Shown: one piece after another, positions 14,308 through 23,051 of the stretch
Position numbering within the stretch: the first letter of the stretch is position 1
Layout of the letters: each line of letters opens with the position of its first letter
Source of the DNA: Bin87 sp965203855
Lineage (GTDB): Bacteria > Chloroflexota > Dehalococcoidia > Lucifugimonadales > UBA3495
Direction: 5' to 3'
Assembly: GCA_965203855.1 (NCBI GenBank)
Contig: CBDBDN010000008.1
Location: forward strand, 571,677 to 635,676
DNA: 64,000 bases
The notes under the pieces: model-generated
Databases searched by the model: none
Told to the model about the DNA's origin: nothing
The model's input: the letters and a program-made list of their open reading frames with translations, nothing else
Translations under genes and position numbers: made by a program

Positions 14308-15380
14308 AACGGGCAGTCAATCCCCAGCTCGCCGCAGGTGTCGTGGAACCAGTCCACTACCTCCTGATGCAGCGGGATGCCCTCCGCCCGCCGGATTTCC
14401 TCCATCTCCGCCTCGGGCTGCCCCGCTACCAGCACCCGTTCCTCCCCGGGAGCCGGCCGTGTGCTTTTCATCATCCGCAGCCATTCGTCCATCTCATCCT
14501 TGAAGTGGTCGGGATCGTCAAACCCGGCCACATTGTAGGCGGCGACATAGTGGCCGAAGTTGGGCCGGCCCGGAACGGCGCCGTAGCCGAAGCCGGTTAG
14601 CACGCCGGCCAGGATGTCCACCATACAGGACAGCCCATAGCCCTTGTGCGAACCCAGCTCGCGGGTGCTGCCCAGCGTCAGCAGCGTATAGTTGTCCGGC
14701 GCGTCGGCTTCCTCCATAATCGGGTTGCCGGCGGCGTCGGCCAGCCAGCCCGGTTCCAGCTTGACGCCCAGCCGGCGCGCGATGCCCACCTTGTTGCCGG
14801 CCACTGTGCTGGTAGCGGCGTCAAACACGAAAGGCGCCTCGTGGCGCGACGGCACGGCAATGGCAATAGGATTGGTGCCCAGGCGCGGCTCCGCCCCGAA
14901 AGTCGGCACTACCGACGGCGGGCAGCTGGTCATACACACGCCAATCATATCGTGTTCCAGCGCCAGCATCGCATGGTAAGACGCCATCCCCAGATGCCGG
15001 GCGTTGCCGATGGTAACCATCCCCACGCCCACATCGGCAGCCTTGCGAATGGCAATATCCATCGCCTTGGGCGTAGTGATGATTCCCAATCCCCGGTCGG
15101 AGTCAATGCTGGCAGTGCCGGGCGTTTCCCGCACAATCCGCAAATCCGGCGTCGGGTTAATCTGCCCGGCGTTGTAGCCGTTCACATAGCTCCGCAGCAT
15201 ATTGGAAACGCCATGCGAATCCACGCCGCGCAGGTCGGCCAGCACCAGCACATCGGCGCCCAGCTGCGCGTCATCGGGCGGCACCCCCATCTTTTCCAAC
15301 ACGGCGGCAACAACGGATTTCAGGTCGTCCCCGGATACCATCGTAGCCTCATCCAGGCTGACGCGAAACTTGGGCAGCAC
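14304..15380 (-). CDS. Ldh family oxidoreductase (malate/L-lactate dehydrogenase type)
   Basis: A 358-residue NAD(P)-dependent 2-hydroxyacid dehydrogenase of the Ldh/YlbC/MDH2 family. Diagnostic segments are LRGVDSHGVSNMLR (active-site histidine), GNARHLGMASYHAMLAL, and FGAEPRLGTNPIAIAVPS. FVFDAATSTVAGNKV and ELGSHKGYGLSCMVDILAGVLTG follow. Substrates in the family include malate, lactate, ureidoglycolate and 2,3-diketogulonate, and sequence alone does not decide. I chose GTG 15380 because GGAGGTG lies four bases upstream and homologues begin with (M)xKFRV. It converges with the RAM-domain gene. Confidence 0.88.
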   Translation of the reverse strand: MLPKFRVSLDEATMVSGDDLKSVVAAVLEKMGVPPDDAQLGADVLVLADLRGVDSHGVSNMLRSYVNGYNAGQINPTPDLRIVRETPGTASIDSDRGLGIITTPKAMDIAIRKAADVGVGMVTIGNARHLGMASYHAMLALEHDMIGVCMTSCPPSVVPTFGAEPRLGTNPIAIAVPSRHEAPFVFDAATSTVAGNKVGIARRLGVKLEPGWLADAAGNPIMEEADAPDNYTLLTLGSTRELGSHKGYGLSCMVDILAGVLTGFGYGAVPGRPNFGHYVAAYNVAGFDDPDHFKDEMDEWLRMMKSTRPAPGEERVLVAGQPEAEMEEIRRAEGIPLHQEVVDWFHDTCGELGIDCPF

Positions 15381-15557
15381 GGCGCACCTCCAAATAACAA
15401 CCATTCGGGTAAAGACAAAACGGGATTGACTGCGGACGGCAGTATAGCACCGAACCCGCCATTCCGTTTGCCCAATTCGCCGCCAAGTGGCACAATAACC
15501 CTAATTCTCGCAATCCCAACTCCCGAACTCTAACTCCAGTACCGGACGGGCCGCATT

Positions 15558-16115
15558 ATGACCACCGCAACCAAATTGATGACCGCCGCCGAACTGTTGG
15601 CAATGCCCCGCGGCAACGGCAAAAAATACGAACTAATCCGGGGAGAACTGATTGAAAAAATGCCTACCGGACATCCCCACGGCATCGTCGTGGCAATCAT
15701 CACCATCGTATTGGGCCAGTTCATTAGCTCCAGAAATTACGGGCTAATTAGCACTGGCGAACCCGGCTATCTGCTGGAAATCGGCCCCGATACCGTGCGC
15801 GCCCCCGATGTCGCCTGGATCGCACCCGGACGCATCCCGCCGGGAACCCAAGGCTATCCCAACCTCGCCCCGGATCTGGCGGTAGAAGTCAAATCCCCCA
15901 GCAATTCCTACCCCGAAATGCAGCGCAAGGCCGCAATGTGGCTGAGCTACGGCAGCCGCCAGGTATGGATCGCCGACCCGGAGCATACTACCTTGACCCG
16001 CTATGCCCCCGGCGCCGCCCCGGTAGTCTTGGGCCCGGATGACACCATTGACGGCGGCGACCTGCTGCCCGGCTTTACCGCCCCGGTATGGAGCCTGTTC
16101 CGCTGGCAGCGTTAA
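15558..16115 (+). CDS. Uma2 family protein, tandem copy 1
   Basis: A 185-residue Uma2 (DUF820) protein, a PD-(D/E)xK nuclease-fold family that is expanded in cyanobacteria and Chloroflexota. It opens MTTATKLMTAAELLAMP and carries YELIRGELIEKMP. The core motifs are APDVAWIAPGR (Asp) and DLAVEVKSPSNSY (E-x-K). The biological role of the family is unresolved. It is the first of three near-identical genes. A TTGCCC-N17-CACAAT promoter-like element lies upstream, and the CACAAT part recurs before each copy. Confidence 0.9.
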   Translation: MTTATKLMTAAELLAMPRGNGKKYELIRGELIEKMPTGHPHGIVVAIITIVLGQFISSRNYGLISTGEPGYLLEIGPDTVRAPDVAWIAPGRIPPGTQGYPNLAPDLAVEVKSPSNSYPEMQRKAAMWLSYGSRQVWIADPEHTTLTRYAPGAAPVVLGPDDTIDGGDLLPGFTAPVWSLFRWQR

Positions 16116-16188
16116 CTATGGCACAATAACCCCAACTCCCAGAATCCCAATTCCCGAACTCTAACTCCAGTACCGGACAGGCCGCATT

Positions 16189-16746
16189 ATGACCACCGCA
16201 ACCAAACTGATGACCGCCGCCGAACTGCTGGCTATGCCCCGCGGCAACGGCAAAAAATACGAACTAATCCGGGGAGAACTGATTGAAAAAATGCCTACCG
16301 GACACCCCCACGGCATCGTCGTGGCAATCATCACCATCATATTGGGCCAGTTCGTTGGACCCAGAAATTATGGGGTAATTAGCACTGGCGAACCCGGCTA
16401 CCTGCTGGAAATCGGCCCCGATACCGTGCGCGCCCCCGACGTCGCCTGGATCGCACCCGGACGCATCCCGCCGGGCGCATCAGGCTATCCCAACCTCGCC
16501 CCGGATCTGGCGGTAGAAGTCAAATCCCCCAGCAATTCCTACCCCGAAATGCAACGCAAGGCCGCAATGTGGCTGAGCTTCGGCAGCCGCCAGGTATGGG
16601 TCGCCGACCCGGAGCATACTACCTTGACCCGTTACACCCCCGGCGCCACCCCGGTAGTCTTGCGCGCGGATGACATCATTGACGGCGGCGACCTGCTGCC
16701 CAGCTTTACCGCCCCGGTATGGCGCCTGTTCCGCTGGCAGCGGTAA
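16189..16746 (+). CDS. Uma2 family protein, tandem copy 2
   Basis: A 185-residue duplicate of the gene at 15558, with the same nuclease-core residues (APDVAWIAPGR, EVKSPSNSY). Differences from copy 1 cluster in residues ~52-62 (LGQFVGPRNYGVIST versus LGQFISSRNYGLIST) and in the C-terminal VVLRADDIIDG segment. The 73-base spacer, containing GGCACAATAACC, is itself duplicated, so the repeat unit includes the upstream region. Confidence 0.9.
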   Translation: MTTATKLMTAAELLAMPRGNGKKYELIRGELIEKMPTGHPHGIVVAIITIILGQFVGPRNYGVISTGEPGYLLEIGPDTVRAPDVAWIAPGRIPPGASGYPNLAPDLAVEVKSPSNSYPEMQRKAAMWLSFGSRQVWVADPEHTTLTRYTPGATPVVLRADDIIDGGDLLPSFTAPVWRLFRWQR

Positions 16747-16833
16747 CTATGGCACAATAACCCTAATTCCCGCAATCCCAATTCCCCAACTCTAATTCCC
16801 AAACCCCAATTCCAATGCTGGACGGGCCGCATT

Positions 16834-17391
16834 ATGACCACCGCAACCAAACTGATGACCGCCGCCGAACTGCTGGCTATGCCCCGCGAAAACGGCAAAA
16901 AATACGAACTAATCCGGGGAGAACTGATTGAAAAAATGCCTACAGGAGATCCTCACGGCATCGTCGTGGCAGTCATTACCACCGTATTGAGTATGTTCGT
17001 CGGCCCCAGAAATTACGGCGGCATCCGCACTGGCGAACCCGGCTATCTGCTGGAAATCGGCCCCGATACCGTGCGCGCCCCCGACATCGCCTGGATCGCC
17101 CCCGGACGCATCCCGCCGGGCGCATCAGGCTATCCCAACCTCGCCCCGGATCTGGCGGTAGAAGTCAAATCCCCCAGCAATTCCTACCCCGAAATGCAAC
17201 GCAAGGCCGCAATGTGGCTGAGCTTCGGCAGCCGCCAGGTATGGGTTGCCGACCCGGAGCATACTACTTTGACCCGCTACACCCCCGGCGCTGCCCCGGT
17301 AGTCTTGCACGCGGATGACATCATTGACGGCGGCGACCTGCTGCCCGGCTTTACCGCCCCGGTATGGAGCCTGTTCCGCTGGCAGCGGTAG
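16834..17391 (+). CDS. Uma2 family protein, tandem copy 3
   Basis: A third 185-residue copy. It differs most in residues ~45-65 (VITTVLSMFVGPRNYGGIRTG), the same window in which copies 1 and 2 differ, while the PD-(D/E)xK core is unchanged. The spacer before it is longer and carries extra AATTCCC-type repeats. It is followed within 36 bases by the M42 peptidase gene. Confidence 0.9.
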   Translation: MTTATKLMTAAELLAMPRENGKKYELIRGELIEKMPTGDPHGIVVAVITTVLSMFVGPRNYGGIRTGEPGYLLEIGPDTVRAPDIAWIAPGRIPPGASGYPNLAPDLAVEVKSPSNSYPEMQRKAAMWLSFGSRQVWVADPEHTTLTRYTPGAAPVVLHADDIIDGGDLLPGFTAPVWSLFRWQR

Positions 17392-17427
17392 TCAGCCGTT
17401 AGTCAGCATTGATTGGAGGATATTATC

Positions 17428-18555
17428 TTGACCGACCAGCCTGCAATCTCCGATGCCGACCGCCGCGCCCTCGATTTTCTGGCCCGACTCGGCGCACAGC
17501 CGGCGATTGCCTTTCACGAAAACGGCGTTGCTGCGGCAGTGCGCGGCGCCCTTACCGAAATTGGCGCATCCTGGCGCACCGATACTTTCGGCAACATCAT
17601 CGCCCGCATCCCCGGCGCCGGCGGCAACAATGCCGGCGTGCCGCCCATCGCACTGATGGCGCATATGGATCATCCCGGATTTGAGGCAACCGGCCGCGAT
17701 GGAGATTATCTGATTGGCCGCGCCGCCGGCGGAGTGCCTCCGGGCGCTTTTGAGGCGGATGTTCCGCTGCAAATCATCCTGCCGGCCGCCGCCCGGCTGC
17801 CCGCCGCCGCCGCCGGCCGGCGCGGCAGCCCGGACTCCGGTGAAGTCCTAATCCGACTGCTAGAGGGCGATTCGGCAGACATTCCCATCCCGGCTCCGGT
17901 CGTCTTTGACCTGCCCGACTTTCGCCCCGATGACGACTATCTGGTAATGCGCGCCGCCGATGACTTGGCCGGCTGCGGCTGCATCCTGGCCGCTTTGGAT
18001 CGGCTGCGCGGGACGCCCCCGGACGGCGATGTGTACGGCGTGTTCACCAGGGCCGAGGAAGTGGGGCTGGTCGGCGCGCGCCTGCTGGCCGAAGCCGGCG
18101 CCCTGCCGCCGGATACGCTGATCGTGTCGCTGGAAGCGTCCCGCACCCTGCCCGGCGCGGAAATCGGCGGCGGCCCGGTCATCCGCACCGGCGACGCCGG
18201 CAGCACTTTCAGCTACGACGCGGAATCCGCGCTAATCCGCGCGCGCGAAACCCTGTCCGCGCAATCCGACAACTTCCGGTCCCAGCGCCAGCTGATGAGC
18301 GGCGGCGTCTGCGAAGCCAGCGCATTCCTCGCCTACGGATACCGCGCCACCGGAGTAGCCTTCCCCCTCGGCAACTACCACAACGGCGCCGCCGACGGCT
18401 CCATCGCCGCCGAATACATTCACCGGGATGACTACCTGAACGGCGCGGCGCTGATAACCGAAGCGGCGCGGCAGGTAGCGCAGCGTCGGGATACCGCGTT
18501 TCAACGCCGTATCCGCCAGGTTCCCGACCGAATGCGCGCCCGGCTGGGCGGGTAA
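17428..18555 (+). CDS. M42 family metallopeptidase (glutamyl aminopeptidase/endoglucanase type)
   Basis: A 375-residue dinuclear-zinc aminopeptidase of family M42. Metal and catalytic residues are seen in LMAHMDHPGFEATG (His, Asp), MRAADDLAGCG (bridging Asp) and FTRAEEVGLVGA (catalytic Glu pair), with SLEASRTL (Asp/Glu-type ligand region) and a final His in YIHRDDYLNG. It probably works in the cytoplasm on peptides. I chose the TTG at 17428 with GGAGG eight bases upstream; a TTG at 17413 overlaps that site. An Ala/Gly-rich insertion near residue ~115 may be a flexible loop. Confidence 0.85.
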   Translation: MTDQPAISDADRRALDFLARLGAQPAIAFHENGVAAAVRGALTEIGASWRTDTFGNIIARIPGAGGNNAGVPPIALMAHMDHPGFEATGRDGDYLIGRAAGGVPPGAFEADVPLQIILPAAARLPAAAAGRRGSPDSGEVLIRLLEGDSADIPIPAPVVFDLPDFRPDDDYLVMRAADDLAGCGCILAALDRLRGTPPDGDVYGVFTRAEEVGLVGARLLAEAGALPPDTLIVSLEASRTLPGAEIGGGPVIRTGDAGSTFSYDAESALIRARETLSAQSDNFRSQRQLMSGGVCEASAFLAYGYRATGVAFPLGNYHNGAADGSIAAEYIHRDDYLNGAALITEAARQVAQRRDTAFQRRIRQVPDRMRARLGG

Positions 18556-18648
18556 TCGGCTCCTGCATCGCCCCCTACTATAACGCGCCGGGTTTGGTAC
18601 AATACGCCGGCAAATACCCCGAACTACCACACAGGAGGGCGCAGCAAT

Positions 18649-19308
18649 ATGCCAGTTCACCATCAAGCGCAAGGGGATGGCGATGTAACCATCCACAAAA
18701 TTGCGATGGGACCCTACGGCAATAACGGCTACATCGTCGTTTGCCCCGAAACCAACCAGGGCGTCTGCATCGATACCCCCGCCGAGCCGGAAAAGATGAT
18801 TGACGAAGTGCGGGCCAACGGCATTGATGTCCAGGCCATTCTGATTACCCACGGCCACCAGGACCATCTGCTGGGGTACTCGGAAATCACCGCCGCCATC
18901 GGCGCGCCGGTTGCCATCGGCGAAGCCGACGCCGGACTGCCCCCCAGCCCGCCGCAGCGCACTCTGCACGACGGCGATACCATCGCTTTCGGCAACCGCA
19001 CGATGCAGTCTATGTTCACCCCCGGCCACACTGACGGCTCCACCTGCTACATGGTGGGCAGTCATCTCTTTTCCGGCGATACCCTTTTCCCCGGCGGGCC
19101 GGGCAAGTCCCGCAGCCCGGAAGCTATGCAGCAGGAACTGGACAGCATCAGCCGCAAACTGCTTACGCTGCCCGACGCCGTCCAAGTCTATCCCGGACAC
19201 GGCCCTGACGAAACTACCATCGGCGAGGCCCGCCGCCGCTACACCGTCTTTATGTCCAAATCGCACCCGGCAGACCTGCACGGCGATGTGGACTGGCTGA
19301 CCACCTGA
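18649..19308 (+). CDS. MBL-fold metallo-hydrolase (glyoxalase II-like)
   Basis: A 219-residue metallo-beta-lactamase fold hydrolase. The zinc motif is THGHQDHLLG (His68, His70, Asp72, His73). Further ligands lie in FTPGHTDGSTCYMV, HLFSGDTLFPGGPG and VYPGHGPDETTIG. The length and motif set resemble glyoxalase II-like thioester hydrolases, but the substrate is not certain. AGGAGGG lies upstream of the ATG. It is followed by a GC-rich hairpin before the M16 peptidase gene. Confidence 0.88.
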   Translation: MPVHHQAQGDGDVTIHKIAMGPYGNNGYIVVCPETNQGVCIDTPAEPEKMIDEVRANGIDVQAILITHGHQDHLLGYSEITAAIGAPVAIGEADAGLPPSPPQRTLHDGDTIAFGNRTMQSMFTPGHTDGSTCYMVGSHLFSGDTLFPGGPGKSRSPEAMQQELDSISRKLLTLPDAVQVYPGHGPDETTIGEARRRYTVFMSKSHPADLHGDVDWLTT

Positions 19309-19309
19309 C

Positions 19310-19335
19310 GCCGGGCCTTTCGGCAACGGCCCGGC
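19310..19335 (+). terminator. Hairpin after the MBL-fold gene
   Basis: GCCGGGCC pairs with GGCCCGGC across a ten-base loop immediately after the TGA. No U-tract follows and the next gene starts 15 bases later, so it may attenuate rather than stop transcription. Confidence 0.4.
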
Positions 19336-19350
19336 AGCGGGCCATAATCA

Positions 19351-20616
19351 ATGTACCGGCGCACTACTCTGGATAACGGCCTGCGGGTACTGACCGCCGA
19401 AATGCGGCATACCCGCAGCATCGCTATGTTCATCGCCATCGGGGCCGGCTCCCGCTACGAGCCGGCCCCGATGGCCGGCCTGTCGCACTTCCTGGAGCAT
19501 CTGCCTTTCAAGGGAACGCGCGGCTGGCCGTCGGCGTTGGCCGTATCCGAAGCCGTTGAAGGCGTCGGCGGCATTATGAACGCTGCTACCGAGCGGGAAA
19601 TGACTTCTTTCTGGTGCAAAGTCGCCAGCGTCCACGCCGACCGCGCCCTCCCCGTGCTGCTTGATCTGATTACCCATCCCCTCCTGGACGCCGCCGAAAT
19701 GGAACGGGAACGCGCGGTCATCCTGGACGAACTCCGTATGACTAACGACTATCCCGCCGAAGTCTGCGGCCTGCTGATTGACCGGGCGCTGTGGCCGGAG
19801 CAGGCCATGGGCCGGGATGTGGGCGGCGCGCCCGAAACCGTAACCGACATAACTCTGGACGATGTGCGCCAGTATATGGAACGGCAGTACCGCCCCAACA
19901 ACGCAGTCATCGGCATCGCCGGCGCCATCAGCCACGATGCTGCCGTCAAACTGGTAGCCGATGCCGTAGCGGACTGGACGCCCGGCGTCCCGCTGCAATG
20001 GGAACCGGTTCAGCCGCCGCCCGCCGGCGCGCCCGCCATCCTACTGGACCGCCGCCCCGTAGAGGAAACCAGCATCTGCGTCGGGCTACCGGGCTTGACG
20101 CTGGCCGACCCCGACCGCTACGCCGCCACCGTCCTCAACGGCGTGCTGGGGGACGGGATGAGCAGCCGCCTGTTTCAGAACCTGCGGGAAAAGCAGGGAC
20201 TTACCTACGATGTGCACAGCGGGTTGAGCAGCTACCGGGATTGCGGCGCGCTGGTAATATCCTGCGGTACTGAACCAAACCGCGCCGCCGCCGCCGTTGA
20301 CGCCATCCGCCAAGAGCTGCTCCGGCTGCTAACTGCTATCCCGGAAACCGAAATCCACAAGGCCCGGGAATACATCAAAGGCCGCCTGCTGATGCAGATG
20401 GAAGATTCCAGAGCCGTGGCCGCATGGCTGGCTTCGCAGGAGCTGCTGATGGATGCCATCGTTACCCCGGACGAAACCGCCGCCGCCATTGACGCCGTTG
20501 CGCCGGCCGATGCGCAGCGCGTCGCAGAACGGCTGGTTGACCCGCCCGCCCTGCGCGCCGCAATAGTCGGCCCCCACAGTAGCGCCGACGAATTCAGCGC
20601 CGCGCTGGCCGGCTGA
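19351..20616 (+). CDS. M16 family zinc peptidase (insulinase/processing-protease-like)
   Basis: A 421-residue M16B-type peptidase. The inverted zinc motif HFLEH is at residues 46-50, followed by a conserved NAATEREMTSFW and the Glu-containing ERERAVILDELR region. The second half has the typical GLPGLTLADPDRYAATVLNGVLGDGMSSRLF and REKQGLTYDVHSGLSSY. The zinc residues are intact, so it is probably an active half that pairs with itself or a partner. It probably processes peptides in the cytoplasm (inference). The ATG at 19351 has a weak upstream site. Confidence 0.9.
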   Translation: MYRRTTLDNGLRVLTAEMRHTRSIAMFIAIGAGSRYEPAPMAGLSHFLEHLPFKGTRGWPSALAVSEAVEGVGGIMNAATEREMTSFWCKVASVHADRALPVLLDLITHPLLDAAEMERERAVILDELRMTNDYPAEVCGLLIDRALWPEQAMGRDVGGAPETVTDITLDDVRQYMERQYRPNNAVIGIAGAISHDAAVKLVADAVADWTPGVPLQWEPVQPPPAGAPAILLDRRPVEETSICVGLPGLTLADPDRYAATVLNGVLGDGMSSRLFQNLREKQGLTYDVHSGLSSYRDCGALVISCGTEPNRAAAAVDAIRQELLRLLTAIPETEIHKAREYIKGRLLMQMEDSRAVAAWLASQELLMDAIVTPDETAAAIDAVAPADAQRVAERLVDPPALRAAIVGPHSSADEFSAALAG

Positions 20617-20670
20617 CCCGACTCGGCGCTCTTTTACCCCAATAACGCCGCTGCCGCAAGGAGTCAACCT

Positions 20671-21534
20671 ATGCCCAATCCAATCCGCTACAACAAAGTC
20701 ATTCAGCTGCTGGAGCAGGACCAGCCCGTGTTCGGCACCGGGCTAATCTGGAACGGCAACCTTGATGAAATGACCTACTTTGCCGACTCCGACTACGATA
20801 TGGTGATGATTGAAATGGAGCATGAGGGGCTGTCCTTCAACAACCTGCGCGCCTCGCTCCAGTTCCTGCTCAACCGCAAGCGCATCGCCGACGCCGGCGG
20901 GCTGCAAGCCGACCCTACTCCGGTAGTACGGATACCGCCCAACGCCCGCGAGCAGAACCAGTGGGTTATCAAGCAGGCCCTGGATACCGGCGTGTACGGC
21001 CTGATTTTGCCCCACCTGGATACCGTAGAGGGCGCGCAGTCGGCAGTGCGGGCCGCGCGCTATCCCCAGGCGCCGGGCGCCGCCGACTTTGAGCCGGCCG
21101 GCGAGCGCGGCTGGTGGTATCGTATCGCCCCGCGCTACTGGGGCCTTACGCCGGCCGAATACTACGATGCCGCCGACATCTGGCCCATCGACCCGGACGG
21201 CAACCTGCTGCTAATGGGCATCGTGGAGGAACCGGCCGGCGTCCGCAACCTGCCCGACATTCTGCGCGAAGCAAAAGGCATCGGCGCTATCTGGGCCGGG
21301 CCCGGCGATATGTCGGTAGCGCTGGGACACAAAGGCAACGCCAGCCATCCCGAAGTGCAGGAAATGCTGCTGCGAATCCTGGATACCTGCCAGAACGCCG
21401 GCGTCCCCTGCGCGGTGGGATGCACTGCGGCCGAAGTGCCAATGCGTTTGGAGCAGGGTTTCAGCATCCTGATTACCGCGCCCACGCGTTCCGCCGACGG
21501 ACTGGCCGAAGGGCGGCGCCTTGCCGGACGGTAA
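20671..21534 (+). CDS. HpcH/HpaI aldolase/citrate lyase family protein
   Basis: A 287-residue class II pyruvate-type aldolase. It shows VFGTGLIWNGN, the metal and substrate strands YDMVMIEMEHEGLSF and DTGVYGLILPHLDT, VVRIPPNAREQ, and GAIWAGPGDMSVALG near residue 208. This family splits or forms 2-keto-3-deoxy sugar acids and related 4-hydroxy-2-oxo acids with a divalent metal. AAGGAG precedes the ATG. It is followed by a strong hairpin shared with the convergent operon. Confidence 0.88.
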   Translation: MPNPIRYNKVIQLLEQDQPVFGTGLIWNGNLDEMTYFADSDYDMVMIEMEHEGLSFNNLRASLQFLLNRKRIADAGGLQADPTPVVRIPPNAREQNQWVIKQALDTGVYGLILPHLDTVEGAQSAVRAARYPQAPGAADFEPAGERGWWYRIAPRYWGLTPAEYYDAADIWPIDPDGNLLLMGIVEEPAGVRNLPDILREAKGIGAIWAGPGDMSVALGHKGNASHPEVQEMLLRILDTCQNAGVPCAVGCTAAEVPMRLEQGFSILITAPTRSADGLAEGRRLAGR

Positions 21535-21568
21535 TCCGGCGGCCAACGGGTAACCCCGGCAAATATCC

Positions 21569-21595
21569 GGCGGGCGGGTTCAGAACCCGCCCGCC
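21569..21595. terminator. Bidirectional hairpin between convergent genes
   Basis: A perfect 12-bp stem (GGCGGGCGGGTT with its complement) and a three-base loop lie between the aldolase stop and the stop of the minus-strand gene at 21599. The plus side ends in a short GCTTT. Confidence 0.7.
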
Positions 21596-21598
21596 GCT

Positions 21599-22015
21599 TT
21601 ACTGGCCGTTCTGCTCGCGATCGACATCGCCGCGTTCACCCCGCAATCGCGCATTCTCCGCCCGTAAATCGTCAATGACGCCTTGCATGGTACGCAGCAG
21701 ATCATCCTGCTCCTGGCTGCGGCCATTGCCGATGACGCCGGCCAGCATCAGCATCATCTCCTGGTGCCGGCGCTCCTCATCCCGATGCCGGCGTTCCTCG
21801 TCCTGCCGCCGCCGTTCCGCTTCCTCATGCCGGCGCTCCGTTTCCTCGCGGTGCCGGCGCTCGGCGTTGGCCTCCACCGCAGCCAGGTCATTGCGCCGCG
21901 CCCGTATGTCAAAGTAGCTGGACAGCATCTGCGGCACCCCCGCTACGGCGAGCATTATCGCAATGTATGCCCCCGCCTCCAGATAGTTGAGCAGCGTCCA
22001 TTCGCCCAATCCCAT
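21599..22015 (-). CDS. Membrane-anchored coiled-coil protein downstream of hflC
   Basis: A 138-residue protein. Residues ~10-35 (LEAGAYIAIMLAVAGVPQML) form one membrane segment. Residues ~50-90 are an uninterrupted charged stretch built from repeats of ERRH/ERRR/EERRHRDE, a strong coiled-coil or single alpha-helix candidate. A second helix (LLRTMQGVIDDLRAENARL) follows. No family is recognised. It begins 13 bases after the hflC stop, so it is probably the third gene of the hflKC operon and may attach to that membrane complex (inference). Confidence 0.6.
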   Translation of the reverse strand: MGLGEWTLLNYLEAGAYIAIMLAVAGVPQMLSSYFDIRARRNDLAAVEANAERRHREETERRHEEAERRRQDEERRHRDEERRHQEMMLMLAGVIGNGRSQEQDDLLRTMQGVIDDLRAENARLRGERGDVDREQNGQ

Positions 22016-22028
22016 ACGCGCCTAGCCG

Positions 22029-22976
22029 TCAGGGGGACGCCGCAACGCCCGGGCCGGCCAGATAGTCAAACAGCGGCGCATCAGACGACAGGATGATAGT
22101 ATCCTGACCCTTGATGATGTTCTGGTACGCTTCCAGGCTCCGCAGGAACGAGAACAGCTCCGGATTCTTGTTCAGGGAATCAGCCAGGATTTCAATAGCT
22201 TCCGCTTCGCCATTACCTCGGATTTCGTTGGCCTCGCGTTCCGCATTAGCGATGATGACATCGCGCCGCCGGTCGGTATCGGCCCGTATTATGCGGTCTT
22301 CCTCTTCGCCTTCGGCACGGAAACGAGCGGCAATCCGGTTACGCTCCGCCCGCATCCGCGTATAGATGGAATTGGTAACCGCTTCCGGGAAGTCGGCGCG
22401 CTTGATGCGTACATCAATCATATTGATGCCGAACTCGTCGCGCACGGTGATATTCTGCACTTCGGCCAGCACTTCGTTGAGAATCTCGGTGCGGGTTTCC
22501 TGCGCCTCCACCAGCGGCAGGCCCTCATCGTCAACCACGGTGGCGCCGGCGGCGTCGAGTTGGGGGCGGGCGCCGATAATATCATCTCGGTCGCGCTGGG
22601 CTACCTGGTCGCGCAACGTAGAGGTTACGATGTCGCCCAGGCGGCTGCGCGCGTTGCTTTCGCTTTGCAGCGTCTTGCGGAACTGCACCGGGTCGATAAT
22701 CTGGTAACGCGCGTAGATGTCAATGACCAGGTTTTCCTTTTCCCGGTCGGGCATTGACACCGGCGGAGCGTCAATCCGCAGGATGCGCTTGTCCAGCCGC
22801 ACTACGGTGTCCACAAAGGGGGCCTTCACATTCAGGCCCGGAGTGGTTTGAGTGTTCACCACCTCGCCGAAGCGCAGGATAATCACCTGCTCGGTTTCAT
22901 CAACCACATACAGCGACTGGCGCAGCAGCACAAAGCCCACTGCGATAACGATGGCAATGATAATCAGATTTCGCAT
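22029..22976 (-). CDS. hflC: HflC, SPFH-domain membrane protease regulator
   Basis: A 315-residue SPFH protein. Residues ~3-18 are an N-terminal membrane anchor (LIIIAIVIAVGFVLL). The band-7 domain follows (VVDETEQVIILRFGEVV, PGLNVKAPFVDTVVRLDKR), then the family's FGINMIDVRIKRADFPE and RMRAERNRIAARFRAEGEEE helix. With HflK it forms a large periplasmic-side cage that modulates the FtsH protease. The gene follows hflK by 75 bases. Confidence 0.92.
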   Translation of the reverse strand: MRNLIIIAIVIAVGFVLLRQSLYVVDETEQVIILRFGEVVNTQTTPGLNVKAPFVDTVVRLDKRILRIDAPPVSMPDREKENLVIDIYARYQIIDPVQFRKTLQSESNARSRLGDIVTSTLRDQVAQRDRDDIIGARPQLDAAGATVVDDEGLPLVEAQETRTEILNEVLAEVQNITVRDEFGINMIDVRIKRADFPEAVTNSIYTRMRAERNRIAARFRAEGEEEDRIIRADTDRRRDVIIANAEREANEIRGNGEAEAIEILADSLNKNPELFSFLRSLEAYQNIIKGQDTIILSSDAPLFDYLAGPGVAASP

Positions 22977-23051
22977 TGCTGGATTCTCCGGACGGTTGGC
23001 AGCTCACGGCGAGCCGATCTGGTAGGAATGACGGCGACTCGGCCCACGAGG

